A DNA stretch of 64,000 nt from JAWKRB01 sp041389885 (GCA_041389885.1 JAWKRB010000014.1:1-64000), one strand, 5' to 3'; positions 43,163-56,160 are shown, numbered from the stretch's first letter. Notes: generated by a model from the letters alone, not told the origin. Numbers and translations: made by a program.

Positions 43163-44179
43163 ATGATCCATGACGCGCTCCGCGCCCTCATTGAAGGCCG
43201 CGACCTGGATGAGCGCCTCGCCAGCGACTCCGTCGAGGCGGTGCTCTCGGGCGACGCTTCGGGGCCGCAGATCGCCGCCTTCGCGACCGCGATGCGCATG
43301 AAGGGCGAGACGGTCACCGAGCTCTGCGCCGCGGCCCGCGCGCTCCGTCGCCGCGCCGCCGCGGTCGCTCCGGTGCAGGGCGCGGTGCTCGACACCTGCG
43401 GCACGGGCGGGGGGCCGGCGTCGACCTTCAACGTCTCCACGTGCACGGCCATCGTGGTCGCCAGCTGCGGGATCAAGGTCGCGAAGCACGGCCTCCGCGC
43501 GGTGACCTCGAGGAGCGGCTCGGCTGACGTCGTCGAAGCCCTCGGCGTGAGGCTCGACGCCTCGCGTGAGTCGGTCGCCCGCTGCCTGCGCGACGTGGGC
43601 ATCGCGTTCTACTACGCGCCGTCGTTTCACGTCGCGCTCTCGAACGCCGGGGTCGTGCGGCAGGAGCTCGGGTTTCGCACGCTCTTCGACCTCCTCGGCC
43701 CCCTCGCGAACCCCGCGGGCGCGACGCACCAGCTCCTCGGGGTGCACTCGCCCTGTTACCTCCGCACACTCGCCGAGGTCCTCTCGCTGCTGGGCACCCG
43801 CAGGGCGTGGGTGGTGCATGGGGGGGGCGGCGTGGACGAGGTGTCTCCGGCGGGGCCGACGCAGGTGGTGATCCTCCGGCAGGGGGTGATCACCGAGAGC
43901 ACGGTGGTCCCCTCGGACTTTGGCCTCGAGCGCGCGGGGCTCGAGACGCTGCGAGGAGGCGACCCCGCGCACAACGCCGGGGTCATTCGCTCGGTGCTCG
44001 CGGGCGCGCCCGGCGGCCCCCGCACGGCGGTGCTGCTCAACGCCGCCGCGGCGATCGCCGTCGCCGACGTGACCAGCGACCTCAAAGAAGCCGCCGCCAT
44101 CGCGGTCGACGCGATCGACAGCGGGCGCGCGGCGAAGACCCTCGCGCAGTGGATCGAGGCCTCCAGGTCCACCGGCTGA
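43163..44179 (+). CDS. trpD: TrpD-like anthranilate phosphoribosyltransferase, divergent
   Basis: A 338-residue PRPP-dependent enzyme normally making phosphoribosyl anthranilate in tryptophan synthesis. The PRPP loop DTCGTGGG (77-84), NVST (90-93), SGSADVVEALG and GGVDEVSPAG are intact. The anthranilate-site motif KHGNR reads KHGLR (Asn to Leu111), and the usual HPAM segment reads HVALSN. No other trp gene is nearby. Divergence at the substrate side suggests either a changed substrate or a TrpD2/YbiB-like role; this needs structural comparison. Confidence 0.75.
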   Translation: MIHDALRALIEGRDLDERLASDSVEAVLSGDASGPQIAAFATAMRMKGETVTELCAAARALRRRAAAVAPVQGAVLDTCGTGGGPASTFNVSTCTAIVVASCGIKVAKHGLRAVTSRSGSADVVEALGVRLDASRESVARCLRDVGIAFYYAPSFHVALSNAGVVRQELGFRTLFDLLGPLANPAGATHQLLGVHSPCYLRTLAEVLSLLGTRRAWVVHGGGGVDEVSPAGPTQVVILRQGVITESTVVPSDFGLERAGLETLRGGDPAHNAGVIRSVLAGAPGGPRTAVLLNAAAAIAVADVTSDLKEAAAIAVDAIDSGRAAKTLAQWIEASRSTG

Positions 44180-44278
44180 AGCGCGTCGTTCGGGTGGCAC
44201 CCTGGAACCCGCATTTCGCAGCCGATCCGAGCGCTTGTGAGATCTTTCGCGCCCCGCGCGATGCGTGCTACTTGAGGA

Positions 44279-45034
44279 GTGATGCGTCGTCCTCGGATGA
44301 GTCAGAGGCTCGATACCGTCCTCGAGATGGCTTCGGTCGCGCGCCAGGGGATGCTCATCCCACGCATCCGACGCAACCTCCGCGTCGAGGGCGACAGCGA
44401 TCAGCTCGTCGTGTTCGTGCACGGGTTCTTCGCCTCGGCGGGGGTGTGGAACCCGCTGTCCGACGAGCTCGCCGCCCGCGGCGTCGCCCCGCGCCAGCTG
44501 CATTTCAACTACGCGCCCGCGGGCTCGATCGAGTCGCACGCGCGGAGGCTCCACCACGCCATCGCGCGGGTTCACCCCCACGGGCCGGTGTGCATCATCG
44601 CGCACTCCCTCGGCGGGCTGATCTCACGGTGGTACGCGCAGATGCTGGGCGGTCGCATCGACGCGCTCATCGCGATGGGCACGCCGCACCTCGGCACGTC
44701 GCGGGCCCGCGGCTGGCCGCTCAACCTCGCGCGGGAGCTCTCGCCCGGGAGCTCCGCGCTGCGCGCGCTGGCCTCGACGCGTCACCGGCTCGCCAACACC
44801 CGGGTGACCTCGATCGTGGGGGGCATCGACGTGCTGGTCGACGCCGCGAGCGCGTCGCTCGAGGGCAGCTCGGTGATCACCCTGCCGGGCATCGGGCACC
44901 ACGGGCTGATCTATCACCCGGCGGCGTGGTCCGCGGTGGTCGACGCGGTGACGGGCCGAGAGCTCCGAGAGAGCGGCACCTACCCGACCTTCGACGAGGT
45001 CCGCGCCGAGCGCGGGCGCGCGCAGGGCGCCTGA
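44279..45034 (+). CDS. alpha/beta-hydrolase (lipase-like)
   Basis: A 251-residue hydrolase. Nucleophile elbow AHSLGG with Ser110, oxyanion segment VVFVHGFFASAGVW (44-57), GTPHLGTS (134-140 region) and a His in GIGHHGLIYHP near the end. The pattern matches PGAP1/GPI-inositol-deacylase-type and EST-like lipases. No signal peptide. Start uncertain: GTG 44279 (MMRRPRMSQ) is used; ATG 44282 or ATG 44297 (MSQRL) are also possible and the GAGGAG site is poorly spaced for all of them. Confidence 0.82.
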   Translation: MMRRPRMSQRLDTVLEMASVARQGMLIPRIRRNLRVEGDSDQLVVFVHGFFASAGVWNPLSDELAARGVAPRQLHFNYAPAGSIESHARRLHHAIARVHPHGPVCIIAHSLGGLISRWYAQMLGGRIDALIAMGTPHLGTSRARGWPLNLARELSPGSSALRALASTRHRLANTRVTSIVGGIDVLVDAASASLEGSSVITLPGIGHHGLIYHPAAWSAVVDAVTGRELRESGTYPTFDEVRAERGRAQGA

Positions 45035-45041
45035 AGCCCGA

Positions 45042-46421
45042 TCAGAGCAGCACGCCGCGCAGCACTGCGCTCGCGACCGTGAAATAGATCACCAGCCCCG
45101 TGACGTCGACCAGGGTCGCGACGAAGGGCGCCGACGCGGTCGCCGGGTCGAGGCGCAGGCGGCGGAGGAGGAACGGGAGCATCGAGCCCGTCACCGAGCC
45201 GAAGAGCACGACGCCCACGAGGCTGAGCGCGACGGTGATCGCCACCATCACGTAGTGCTGCGTGTAGAGCTGCTCGCGCCCGGGCCAGAGGAGGATCCTC
45301 GCCGCGCCGATCACGCCGAGGATCAGCCCGAGCATCATCCCCGTGCGGATCTCTCGCATGAAGACCCGCCACCAGTCGCGCACCGACAGCTCGTCGCTCG
45401 CGAAGGAGCGGATGATCAGCGAGGTCGCCTGCGACCCGGAGTTTCCGCCCGACGAGATGATCAGCGGCACGAAGAGCGAGAGCACCTGCGCCCGCGCGAT
45501 CTCGTGCTCGTAGGCGCTCATCGCCGACGCGGTGAGGGTCTCGCCGAGGAGCAGCACCGCGAGCCAGGGCGCGCGCTTCTGGACCATCACCCAGAGGGAG
45601 ATGTCGAGGTAGGGCGACTCGACGGCCTCCATGCCGCCCATCTTCTGAATGTCCTCCGCGGCGACCTCGGACTGCACGTCCTGCACGTCGTCGAAGGTGA
45701 TGATCCCCAGGATCTCGCCGCTCGTGTCGGTCACGGGCAGCGCGAGGCGATCGTACTTCTTGAAGAGCGAGACCACCTCTTCGCGGGTCGCCGTGGCCTG
45801 GAGCGAGATCAGCGACCCGTCGTCGAGCTCGGAGATCAGGGTCTCGGGGTCGGCGAGCACCAGCGTCGAGAGCTCGAGGTCGTCGAGGAGCCGCCCTCGC
45901 GCGTCGACCACGTAGACCACGTTCACCGTCTCTCGACGGGGAGCCTGCTCGCGAATCACCGCCAGGGCCTGCGCCACCGTGAGCTCGGGGCCGAAGGCGA
46001 CGTACTCGGGGGTCATCAGGCGCCCGGCGCTGTCCTCGGGGTAGCCCAGGAGCCGCCGCGCGATCTTGCGCTGGTCGGGGGAGAGGGTCTGGAGGATGCG
46101 GCGGGTGACCGTCGAGGGCAGCTCCTCGAGGAGCCGCGTGCGGTCGTCGGGGGCCATCTCGTCGAGGACCCGCACGATCTGCTCGTCGCCGAGGGTCTCG
46201 ATGAGCCGCGTCTGCAGCTCGAGCGGGATGTACTCGAAGGTCTCGGCGGCGAGCTCCCTCGGGAGGATTCGGAAGACGATCGCGCTGTCGTGCAGCGAGA
46301 TGCAGTCGAGCACCTCGGCGCGGTCCGAGGGTTCGAGCTCAGAGATGGTCCCGCGGAGCGTGTCCCAGTCCTTCGCCTGGATCAGCTCCTCGAAGTCGGG
46401 CTTGAGCAGGGGTCCGAGCAT
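45042..46421 (-). CDS. mgtE: magnesium transporter MgtE
   Basis: A 459-residue Mg2+ channel. N-terminal superhelical domain (1-130; LEPSDRAEVLDCI, FRILPRELAAETFEYI), paired CBS domains (about 138-260; AGRLMTPEYVAFGPELTVAQ, ITFDDVQDVQSEVAAEDIQK) and five membrane segments (about 280-455) with SLFVPLIISSGGNSGSQATS. Length and motifs are standard. It gates on cytoplasmic Mg2+. It converges with the hydrolase gene, 7 bp apart. Confidence 0.95.
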   Translation of the reverse strand: MLGPLLKPDFEELIQAKDWDTLRGTISELEPSDRAEVLDCISLHDSAIVFRILPRELAAETFEYIPLELQTRLIETLGDEQIVRVLDEMAPDDRTRLLEELPSTVTRRILQTLSPDQRKIARRLLGYPEDSAGRLMTPEYVAFGPELTVAQALAVIREQAPRRETVNVVYVVDARGRLLDDLELSTLVLADPETLISELDDGSLISLQATATREEVVSLFKKYDRLALPVTDTSGEILGIITFDDVQDVQSEVAAEDIQKMGGMEAVESPYLDISLWVMVQKRAPWLAVLLLGETLTASAMSAYEHEIARAQVLSLFVPLIISSGGNSGSQATSLIIRSFASDELSVRDWWRVFMREIRTGMMLGLILGVIGAARILLWPGREQLYTQHYVMVAITVALSLVGVVLFGSVTGSMLPFLLRRLRLDPATASAPFVATLVDVTGLVIYFTVASAVLRGVLL

Positions 46422-46493
46422 GGGGTCACCTCCGAGACGCCGATTCTCAGGCGCGGAGGGTGGACCATGCGAGCGTGGGAGGGAAGCGCGTTC

Positions 46494-48344
46494 TCAGCCC
46501 TTCTTCTTTCCGAAGATCGCGCGCACGGGATCAGGCAGTCGAGACATGACCTCGCCCTTCGCCATGCTCACATACGAGCGCGCCACCTGCTTCGCGACGG
46601 CGGTCTTCGCCTGCAGGCTGTCGGTCGTCGAGGTCTCGACCCCGAGGGTGCCGTCTTCGAACTGCTGCTTCGTGCGGCGGCGCTGGAGCTTGCCCGACGA
46701 GGTCTTCGGGATCGAGCCGAGGGGGATCAGCGCCACCTTGGACGGGTTGATCCCCACCTGCGACTGCACCACCCCCGCGATCCTTCGCTCGAGCTCGGTG
46801 AGCTCCTGGTCGCTCGGTCGCTGCTTCGTCGCCCACTCGGCGACGATCACCAGCTGCTCCGACGCGGAGCCCTCGGGCTGCACGCTGAACGCGATGACCG
46901 AGCCGCGGCGCACGCCGGGCACGTCCTGCACCAGCCACTCGATGTCGGTCGGGTAGTAGTTGCGCCCATTGATGATGATCATGTCCTTCACGCGGCCGCA
47001 CACGTAGACGTGACCGTCGACCACGTACCCGAGGTCGCCCGTGAAGAGCCACCCGTCGCGAAAGCTCTGCGCCGTCGCCTCGGGGTTGTTGTAGTACCCC
47101 GGCGTCACCGAGGGACCCTTGAAGCCGAGCTCACCGACCATGCGGTCGGGGAGGCGGTTGCCGGCCTCGTCGAAGGCCCCCAGGTCGTGGCCGGAGAGCA
47201 CCTTGCCGCAGGCCACGATCTCGGCGCTGCGCGCGCCCTCCACCGACGGGTCGAAGGGCCTGGCCTCGCCGAGGCGAAACGCGTCGAGGTCGACGGTGTC
47301 GGTCTTCAGCACGTCGCGGGTGGGCTCGAAGGACATCGCGAGCGTCGCCTCGGCCATGCCGTAGCAGGGCAGCATCGCCTCCATGCGCATGCCCGCGGGC
47401 TTCAGCCGCTCGACGAAGGACCGCAGCGTCGAGGGCTGAATCGGCTCGGCGCCGCAGCCCGCCACGCGGAGGTGCGACAGGTCGTACGAGGCCATGTCCT
47501 CGTCGCGGACCTTTCGCGCCGCGAGGGCGTAGGCGAAGTTGGGCGCGAAGGTGATCGTCGCCTTGTACTTGGTGATCATCTCGAGCCAGTACACGGGGCG
47601 CTTCACGAACTCCATGGTGGGCAGGAAGGTGATCGGGATGCGGCCCATGAGCGGCGCGATCACCAGGCCGATGAGCCCCATGTCGTGGTAGAGCGGCAGC
47701 CACGACACGCCGCGGTCGTCGTCGCGCGAGTCGACCGAGTCGGGGCCCGTGCGCATGATCGCGAAGGTGTTCTCGCTCAGGTTCTTGTGGGTGACGATCA
47801 CGCCCTTGGGCGCCGACGTGCTGCCCGAGGTGTACTGCAAGAAGCAGATGTCGTCGGGGCTGACGCTCGCCTCGGCGCCGCTCGTCGCCGCGTCGAGGTT
47901 GAGCGACTCGAGGGTCAGCAGGCGCTCGACGGCCCCCTGCTCGAGCAGCGAGCCGACGATGGGGCGCACCTGCCGCGTCGTGAGGAGCGCCCTCGCGCCC
48001 GACGACGAGACGATGTGCTCGGCGTTCTTCGTGTAGCTCTCGACCTTGCCCAGCGCGACCGGGGGATACATCGGCACCGGCACTACGCCGGCGAGGGTCG
48101 CGCCGAGGAAGGTCAGCACGAAGTCTTCGGGCATCGGCACGATCATGGCGAGGCGATCGCCCTTCTGCAGGCCCTCCGCCCGGTACGCCGCCGCGCGGCG
48201 CGTGCACGCCTCGTAGAGCGAGCGGTAGGTGTAGGACCTGGGCTCCTCGCCCGGCGTCTCGAAGATGTACGCGGTGCGGTCGGGCTGCACGGCGGCGCCC
48301 TCGCGAATCGCGTCGGCTACGGTCTGGGACCAATTGTTGGACAT
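46494..48344 (-). CDS. fatty acyl-AMP ligase (FAAL)
   Basis: A 616-residue adenylating enzyme. P-loop YTSGSTSAPK (171-180), SWLPLYHDMGLIG, and the A5/A8 motifs YGMAEATLAMSF, GWLFTGDLGY and IINGRNYYPTDIEW. The last, with the GRNYYPxDIE form, and PPVALGKVESYTKNAEH are typical of FAALs, which pass activated fatty acids to an acyl carrier protein rather than to CoA. The catalytic Lys is in TSSGKLQRRR. No carrier protein or polyketide synthase gene is adjacent, so its partner must be elsewhere. Confidence 0.92.
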   Translation of the reverse strand: MSNNWSQTVADAIREGAAVQPDRTAYIFETPGEEPRSYTYRSLYEACTRRAAAYRAEGLQKGDRLAMIVPMPEDFVLTFLGATLAGVVPVPMYPPVALGKVESYTKNAEHIVSSSGARALLTTRQVRPIVGSLLEQGAVERLLTLESLNLDAATSGAEASVSPDDICFLQYTSGSTSAPKGVIVTHKNLSENTFAIMRTGPDSVDSRDDDRGVSWLPLYHDMGLIGLVIAPLMGRIPITFLPTMEFVKRPVYWLEMITKYKATITFAPNFAYALAARKVRDEDMASYDLSHLRVAGCGAEPIQPSTLRSFVERLKPAGMRMEAMLPCYGMAEATLAMSFEPTRDVLKTDTVDLDAFRLGEARPFDPSVEGARSAEIVACGKVLSGHDLGAFDEAGNRLPDRMVGELGFKGPSVTPGYYNNPEATAQSFRDGWLFTGDLGYVVDGHVYVCGRVKDMIIINGRNYYPTDIEWLVQDVPGVRRGSVIAFSVQPEGSASEQLVIVAEWATKQRPSDQELTELERRIAGVVQSQVGINPSKVALIPLGSIPKTSSGKLQRRRTKQQFEDGTLGVETSTTDSLQAKTAVAKQVARSYVSMAKGEVMSRLPDPVRAIFGKKKG

Positions 48345-48583
48345 TGAAGCGCTCCCGTCGGCGCGACCCCGCAATGAGGGTCGAGGCGCCGCGAATTGCC
48401 GCAGGTCGGAGAGAATCGCAACCCGCGCAGCCGCGTGCACGGTGCGCGGCCTGGTGCCACCCTCGCTTCGCAGGCGCCTCGCCGCGACCCCGCGCGCCGC
48501 GCTTTCTCGGGGTGTCGCTTGCGGCTACGGTGCCCCGCGGCGGCCGCGGCGCAGGGTCGCGCCCCCGACACGGAGCCCCACGC

Positions 48584-49279
48584 ATGGCCGCGCAAGACCT
48601 CTCAGAACGCTTCGACGTGCTCGACGAGCGGGGCGAGCCCGCGGGGTTCTCCAGGCCGCGGGGCGAGGTGCACCGCGACGGCGACTGGCACGCCTCGGTG
48701 CACGTCTGGATCCTCCTGCGCTGGCAGGGCCGCGTGGGCGTCGTGCTGCAACGGCGATCGATGGACAAGGACACGAACCCGGGCGTCGTCGACGTGAGCG
48801 TCGGCGGGCACGTGCGCGCGGGCGAGGGGGTCTTCGACGCGCTGCGGGAGTGCGAAGAGGAGCTCGGCCTCGCGGTGACGCCGGAGGACGTGATCCCGAT
48901 GGGCAGGCTCCGCAGCGAGCTCCGCACCGACTCGGTCTGGGATCGCGAGCTGCTCTCGGTGTTCGCCGCGTGGGTCGACGCGCCGCCTCCCGCGCTGACC
49001 CCGCAGGCCGAGGAGCTCGACGAGGCCCTCGTGGTCGCCCCCGACGACGCGCTCGCGCTGTGGTCTGGGCGCGCGGCCGAGGTCGACGCGCTCTCGGTGC
49101 CCGCCCTGGGCGACGCGCGGGTCAACGGCGTGCGAGGCGCGCCGACGCGGCTCCGCGCGGGGGAGCTCCTCCGCCCCGGGTGCCCCTACCGGGTGCGCGC
49201 CCTCGAGGCGCTCTGCGCGCTCGCGCGCGGCGCGACGCCCTCGCCCGAGCTCTTCTCCCTCGACGGCGGCGTCGGATGA
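48584..49279 (+). CDS. Nudix hydrolase
   Basis: A 231-residue hydrolase with N-terminal DVLDERGEPAGFSRPRGEVH typical of the IPP-isomerase/YfcD-like Nudix group. The Nudix box GGHVRAGEGVFDALRECEEELGL (74-96) has the usual REUxEExGU end, but only six residues between the first Glu and Arg instead of seven. The C-terminal ~100 residues are variable. It is divergent from FAAL with 239 bp between starts and no clear promoter seen. Confidence 0.85.
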   Translation: MAAQDLSERFDVLDERGEPAGFSRPRGEVHRDGDWHASVHVWILLRWQGRVGVVLQRRSMDKDTNPGVVDVSVGGHVRAGEGVFDALRECEEELGLAVTPEDVIPMGRLRSELRTDSVWDRELLSVFAAWVDAPPPALTPQAEELDEALVVAPDDALALWSGRAAEVDALSVPALGDARVNGVRGAPTRLRAGELLRPGCPYRVRALEALCALARGATPSPELFSLDGGVG

Positions 49280-49332
49280 ATTCTCTCGGGGGTGTTGCAC
49301 AACCGCCCGGTGATGGCAGAGATGCGGCCACG

Positions 49333-49350
49333 GCGCGCCGCGGGGCGCGC
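49333..49350 (+). promoter_or_regulatory. GC hairpin in the metH leader
   Basis: GCGCGCC-GCGG-GGCGCGC, a perfect 7-bp stem with a tetraloop, lies in the 94 bp between the Nudix stop and the metH ATG, 23 bp before the start codon. It could be a terminator for the Nudix gene or a leader structure. I see no SAM, SAH or cobalamin riboswitch consensus. Confidence 0.45.
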
Positions 49351-49373
49351 GGGTTGCCCCATAGGAGCCTTTG

Positions 49374-53171
<3,798 letters not shown>

Positions 53172-53187
53172 GCTCCCTGGCGCGCCG

Positions 53188-54021
53188 ATGCCCATTCACG
53201 ACACCGGGATGCAATACTGCCCTCGCTGCTCGCTTGAGCACCCGCGGGGGCGCTGCGCGCCGACGAAGGTGGCGCACGAGACCCTGCTGCTCTGCCCGAG
53301 CTGCGGCGGGGTCACGCGCGCGGTCACCGTCACCGAGCGCGAGCCGCTGCTGGCGGTCTACGGCCGCGCGTGGCGCTACGCGCTCTCGAGCGACGGCGCC
53401 GTGGCGCTGGTCGCGTTGGCGATCGGGAGCTGGCTGCTCTCCCTCGTCCCTCTCGTGGGCGGGCTGCTGGCGGCGGGGGTGAAGCTCTCGTACTTGTTCT
53501 CTGTCATTCGCGCGACGGCCCGTGGGAGCGACGACCTGCCCCACGCGGTGGAGTTCGAAGGGTGGTCCGACGTGATTCGCCCGACGGTGCGGGCGACGCT
53601 GGCGATGGTCGTGGCGCTGGCGCCGCTGATGTTCTCCCTGGGGTACGCGCACGACTCGCCCGCGCTGTACCCGCTGGTGGCGCTCTCGGCGACCTGGGCG
53701 GCGGCGTACCTCCCCGGCGCGATGCTGGTCGCGTCGCTGCACGAGGGGTGCCTCGGCGGGGCCAACCCCCTCCCGGTGCTCGAGCTCGCGCGTCGAATCC
53801 CCAGGGACTATGCGGTCACCGCGGGTGTGTTGGTGGCGCTCTGCGTGCCCATGGCCATGATCAACGCGGCGGCGGCGCGAGTCGCGATCCCCGTGCCTGT
53901 TCTCAGCACGGTGCTGAAGATCGCGCTGGAGGCCGTGGCCCTCGCGATGCCGCTGGGCCTGGCGCGCATCCTCGGGCTGCTGCTCCGCGAACGCGCCGAC
54001 GAGGTCGCCCTGGACGAGTAA
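53188..54021 (+). CDS. zinc-ribbon multi-pass membrane protein
   Basis: A 277-residue protein with N-terminal cysteines 11, 14, 23 and 36, 39 (CPRCSLEHPRGRC, LCPSCGG) that likely bind zinc, followed by about five to six membrane helices (ALVALAIGSWLLSLVPLVGG, PTVRATLAMVVALAPLMFSL, YPLVALSATWAAAYLPGAML). It resembles DUF4013-like membrane families, not firmly. Starts 16 bp after metH, so co-transcription is possible without known functional link. Confidence 0.75.
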   Translation: MPIHDTGMQYCPRCSLEHPRGRCAPTKVAHETLLLCPSCGGVTRAVTVTEREPLLAVYGRAWRYALSSDGAVALVALAIGSWLLSLVPLVGGLLAAGVKLSYLFSVIRATARGSDDLPHAVEFEGWSDVIRPTVRATLAMVVALAPLMFSLGYAHDSPALYPLVALSATWAAAYLPGAMLVASLHEGCLGGANPLPVLELARRIPRDYAVTAGVLVALCVPMAMINAAAARVAIPVPVLSTVLKIALEAVALAMPLGLARILGLLLRERADEVALDE

Positions 54022-54050
54022 ATGCCGCCAGGGCGTGGCAACGTTGGGTC

Positions 54051-54674
54051 ATGCGGCGAAGCCATCTCCTCCTCCTCGCGCTGCTCGTCCCCGCGGGGTG
54101 CTCCGACGATCACCCCACGGCGCCCGCGGGCTCCCCCTGCGCGAACCCCGACACGATCTCCCTGCCCGACTGCGACGTGGGCAGCGACCGGTTCAGCGAC
54201 GAGGCGTGCACGGTCCTCGACGACGCGATCACCCGCGGGCTCTCGACCGACACCGCCCGCGCGCCCTCGATCACCGCGCCCACCGAGGATCAGGCGCTGC
54301 CCGCGGCGGCGCCGTTTACGTTCACCTGGTCCGCGCCCACCGCGCGCAGGGGGCTCCCGCCGCGGCGCCCGATGACGTGGCGCGACGAGCTCGCCCGATG
54401 GACGACGCTGATCCCCGAGGCCCAGGCGCACTGCGCGCCCTTCAGCGGCCAGGCGTACGAGCTGCGCTTCGTGATCCAGGGGCAGGTGGTGCTGCGGCGG
54501 CAGCAGTCCCTCACGAGCTACACGCCCGACGCCTCGCGCTGGAGCTACCTCCGCACCCAGGCGGCGGGGCGCCCCATCGAGCTGCGGATCGTGACCGCGC
54601 GCTTCAGCAACAACCTCGTGGGCGCGGGGCCCTTCGTCGCGTCGCAGCCCAGGCGGTTCACGATCGCGAACTGA
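54051..54674 (+). CDS. lipoprotein of unknown function
   Basis: A 207-residue lipoprotein: MRRSHLLLLALLVPAGC with lipidated Cys17. The mature part contains Ser/Thr/Pro-rich sequence and strand-forming segments (APFTFTWSAPTARRG, FVIQGQVVLRRQQSLTSY). No family recognised. The last 17 bp overlap the convergent epoxide-hydrolase-like gene. Confidence 0.75.
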   Translation: MRRSHLLLLALLVPAGCSDDHPTAPAGSPCANPDTISLPDCDVGSDRFSDEACTVLDDAITRGLSTDTARAPSITAPTEDQALPAAAPFTFTWSAPTARRGLPPRRPMTWRDELARWTTLIPEAQAHCAPFSGQAYELRFVIQGQVVLRRQQSLTSYTPDASRWSYLRTQAAGRPIELRIVTARFSNNLVGAGPFVASQPRRFTIAN

Positions 54675-55527
54675 CCTCCTCGGCGAGCCAGCCGAGGAGC
54701 CGCGCGCTGACCTCGTCGGGGCGCTCCATCTGCACGAAGTGACCGCAGCCCGGGATGCGCTCGACGCGGAGCGAGCGCGCGAACTCCAGGTGCGGGGCGA
54801 TGAGCTCGGTGCCCAGCGCGGGGTCGTCCTCGGCCCAGAGGAGCAGCCCCGAGCGCTCGATGGGGCGCGGAGGCGCCAGGGGCCTGAGCCCGGCGCGCAG
54901 GGCGGAGCGGTAGTACGCCAGCATCGGGGTCACGTCGTTGGGGCCCTTGATCCACTCGCGGTACCGCCGCAGGCGCTCGGGCGTGAAGTTCGTGCGGTCG
55001 ACCGCGCCCCGCGCGAAGGCCTCGCCGACCGCCGCGGCGTGGTCGCGGCTCAGCCAGCGCTCGGGGATCTTCGGCACGCCGAAGAACAGGATGTACCAGC
55101 TGCGCGCGAGCTGCCGCGGCGAGCCGAAGAGCCCGACGTTGCGGAGCACCCAGGGGTGCGGGCAATTGAGCACCGCGAAGCGCGCGACGCGGTCGGGGTG
55201 GCGCTCGACGGCGCACCAGGTGATCGCGCCGCCCCAGTCGTGGCCGATCACCGTCGCCTGCTCGGCGCCGAGCGCGCGAATGAGCCCGGCGACGTCGGCC
55301 GCGAGCGTGTCGAGGTCGTAGCCGGTCTCGGGGCGGTCCGAGTCGCCGTAGCCCCGGAGGTCGGGCGCCACCGCGCGGTAGCCCGCGTCGGCGAGGGCGC
55401 GCAGCTGCGGCTCCCATGAGAACCAGCGCTCGGGGAACCCATGCAGCAGGAGCACGAGCGGACCCTGGCCCGACGCGGCGCAGCGGAACCTGATCCCGTT
55501 CGCGAAGACATCGATCGCTTCGATCAT
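54658..55527 (-). CDS. alpha/beta-hydrolase, epoxide-hydrolase-like
   Basis: A 289-residue protein from ATG 55527 (MIEAIDVFANGIRFRCAA). Epoxide-hydrolase pattern: HGFPERWFSWEPQLRAL (29-45), nucleophile Asp97 in VIGHDWGGAITW, and the lid region FFGVPKIPERWL. The catalytic His is in GCGHFVQMERP near the end. The Asp nucleophile fits epoxide hydrolase or haloalkane dehalogenase rather than a Ser esterase. Divergent from 55559 with 31 bp between starts. Confidence 0.88.
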   Translation of the reverse strand: MIEAIDVFANGIRFRCAASGQGPLVLLLHGFPERWFSWEPQLRALADAGYRAVAPDLRGYGDSDRPETGYDLDTLAADVAGLIRALGAEQATVIGHDWGGAITWCAVERHPDRVARFAVLNCPHPWVLRNVGLFGSPRQLARSWYILFFGVPKIPERWLSRDHAAAVGEAFARGAVDRTNFTPERLRRYREWIKGPNDVTPMLAYYRSALRAGLRPLAPPRPIERSGLLLWAEDDPALGTELIAPHLEFARSLRVERIPGCGHFVQMERPDEVSARLLGWLAEEVSSRS

Positions 55528-55558
55528 GACGGAGGGGTAATAGGGTACAACCACCCCG

Positions 55559-56143
55559 ATGCGAAGCGCGCCCGCGACGTGGCTGAGGTGGGCTGCGGCG
55601 GTGGCCGCGGGCTCCGTGATGTGTACCCTGTGCGATCAGGTGCACGTGCGAACGGGGGTCCTGGCGTACCGCGTCCCCGCGGTCGCGGGGCAGGCGGTGT
55701 GGGTGCCGGCGGTGTTCCTCCTCGCGGCCTTCGGGGGGCTCGCGCAGTGGTGGCTCCTGGCCCGCCTTGACCCCAGCGTGGCCCACGACCTCCGCGCGGG
55801 CTCGAAGGACGCCTGGGGCACGCGCGAGGCCGTGTTCGCCGCGGTCTGGCTCGTCGCGGTGTACGGCTCCAGCGGCTTCGTGCAGTCGGTTCCGCACCTC
55901 GCCTTCGGGGTGTACGTCGTTCTCTTCATGCTCCGGGCCTGGTCGCTGCGCGCGCCGGGCGTGGTCACGCACGCGCTGCTCTTCGCCGTGGTGGGCACCG
56001 GCTTCGAGGCCGCGCTGTCGTCGACGGGCGCGTTCTGGTACACGCGACCCGAGCTCCTCGGGGTGCCGGTGTGGCTGCCGGGGCTCTACCTTCACGGCGC
56101 CTTCGTCGCCCGCGCCGTGATGCGTCGCTGGCTCGTCGGGTGA
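55559..56143 (+). CDS. multi-pass membrane protein
   Basis: A 194-residue membrane protein with about five helices (WLRWAAAVAAGSVMCTL, GQAVWVPAVFLLAAFGGLAQ, FAAVWLVAVYGSS, GVYVVLFMLRAWSL, LPGLYLHGAFVARAVM). The C-terminal FWYTRPELLGVPVWLPGL resembles DUF2878/carotenoid-synthesis-like membrane proteins, but I am not sure. Followed 17 bp later by the SDR gene. Confidence 0.7.
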   Translation: MRSAPATWLRWAAAVAAGSVMCTLCDQVHVRTGVLAYRVPAVAGQAVWVPAVFLLAAFGGLAQWWLLARLDPSVAHDLRAGSKDAWGTREAVFAAVWLVAVYGSSGFVQSVPHLAFGVYVVLFMLRAWSLRAPGVVTHALLFAVVGTGFEAALSSTGAFWYTRPELLGVPVWLPGLYLHGAFVARAVMRRWLVG

Positions 56144-56160
56144 CGCGGAGGAGAGGGCTC

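Noticed and set aside
49280..49373. Cobalamin or SAM riboswitch upstream of metH
   Set aside because: Only 94 bp are available and no conserved core of either class is present.
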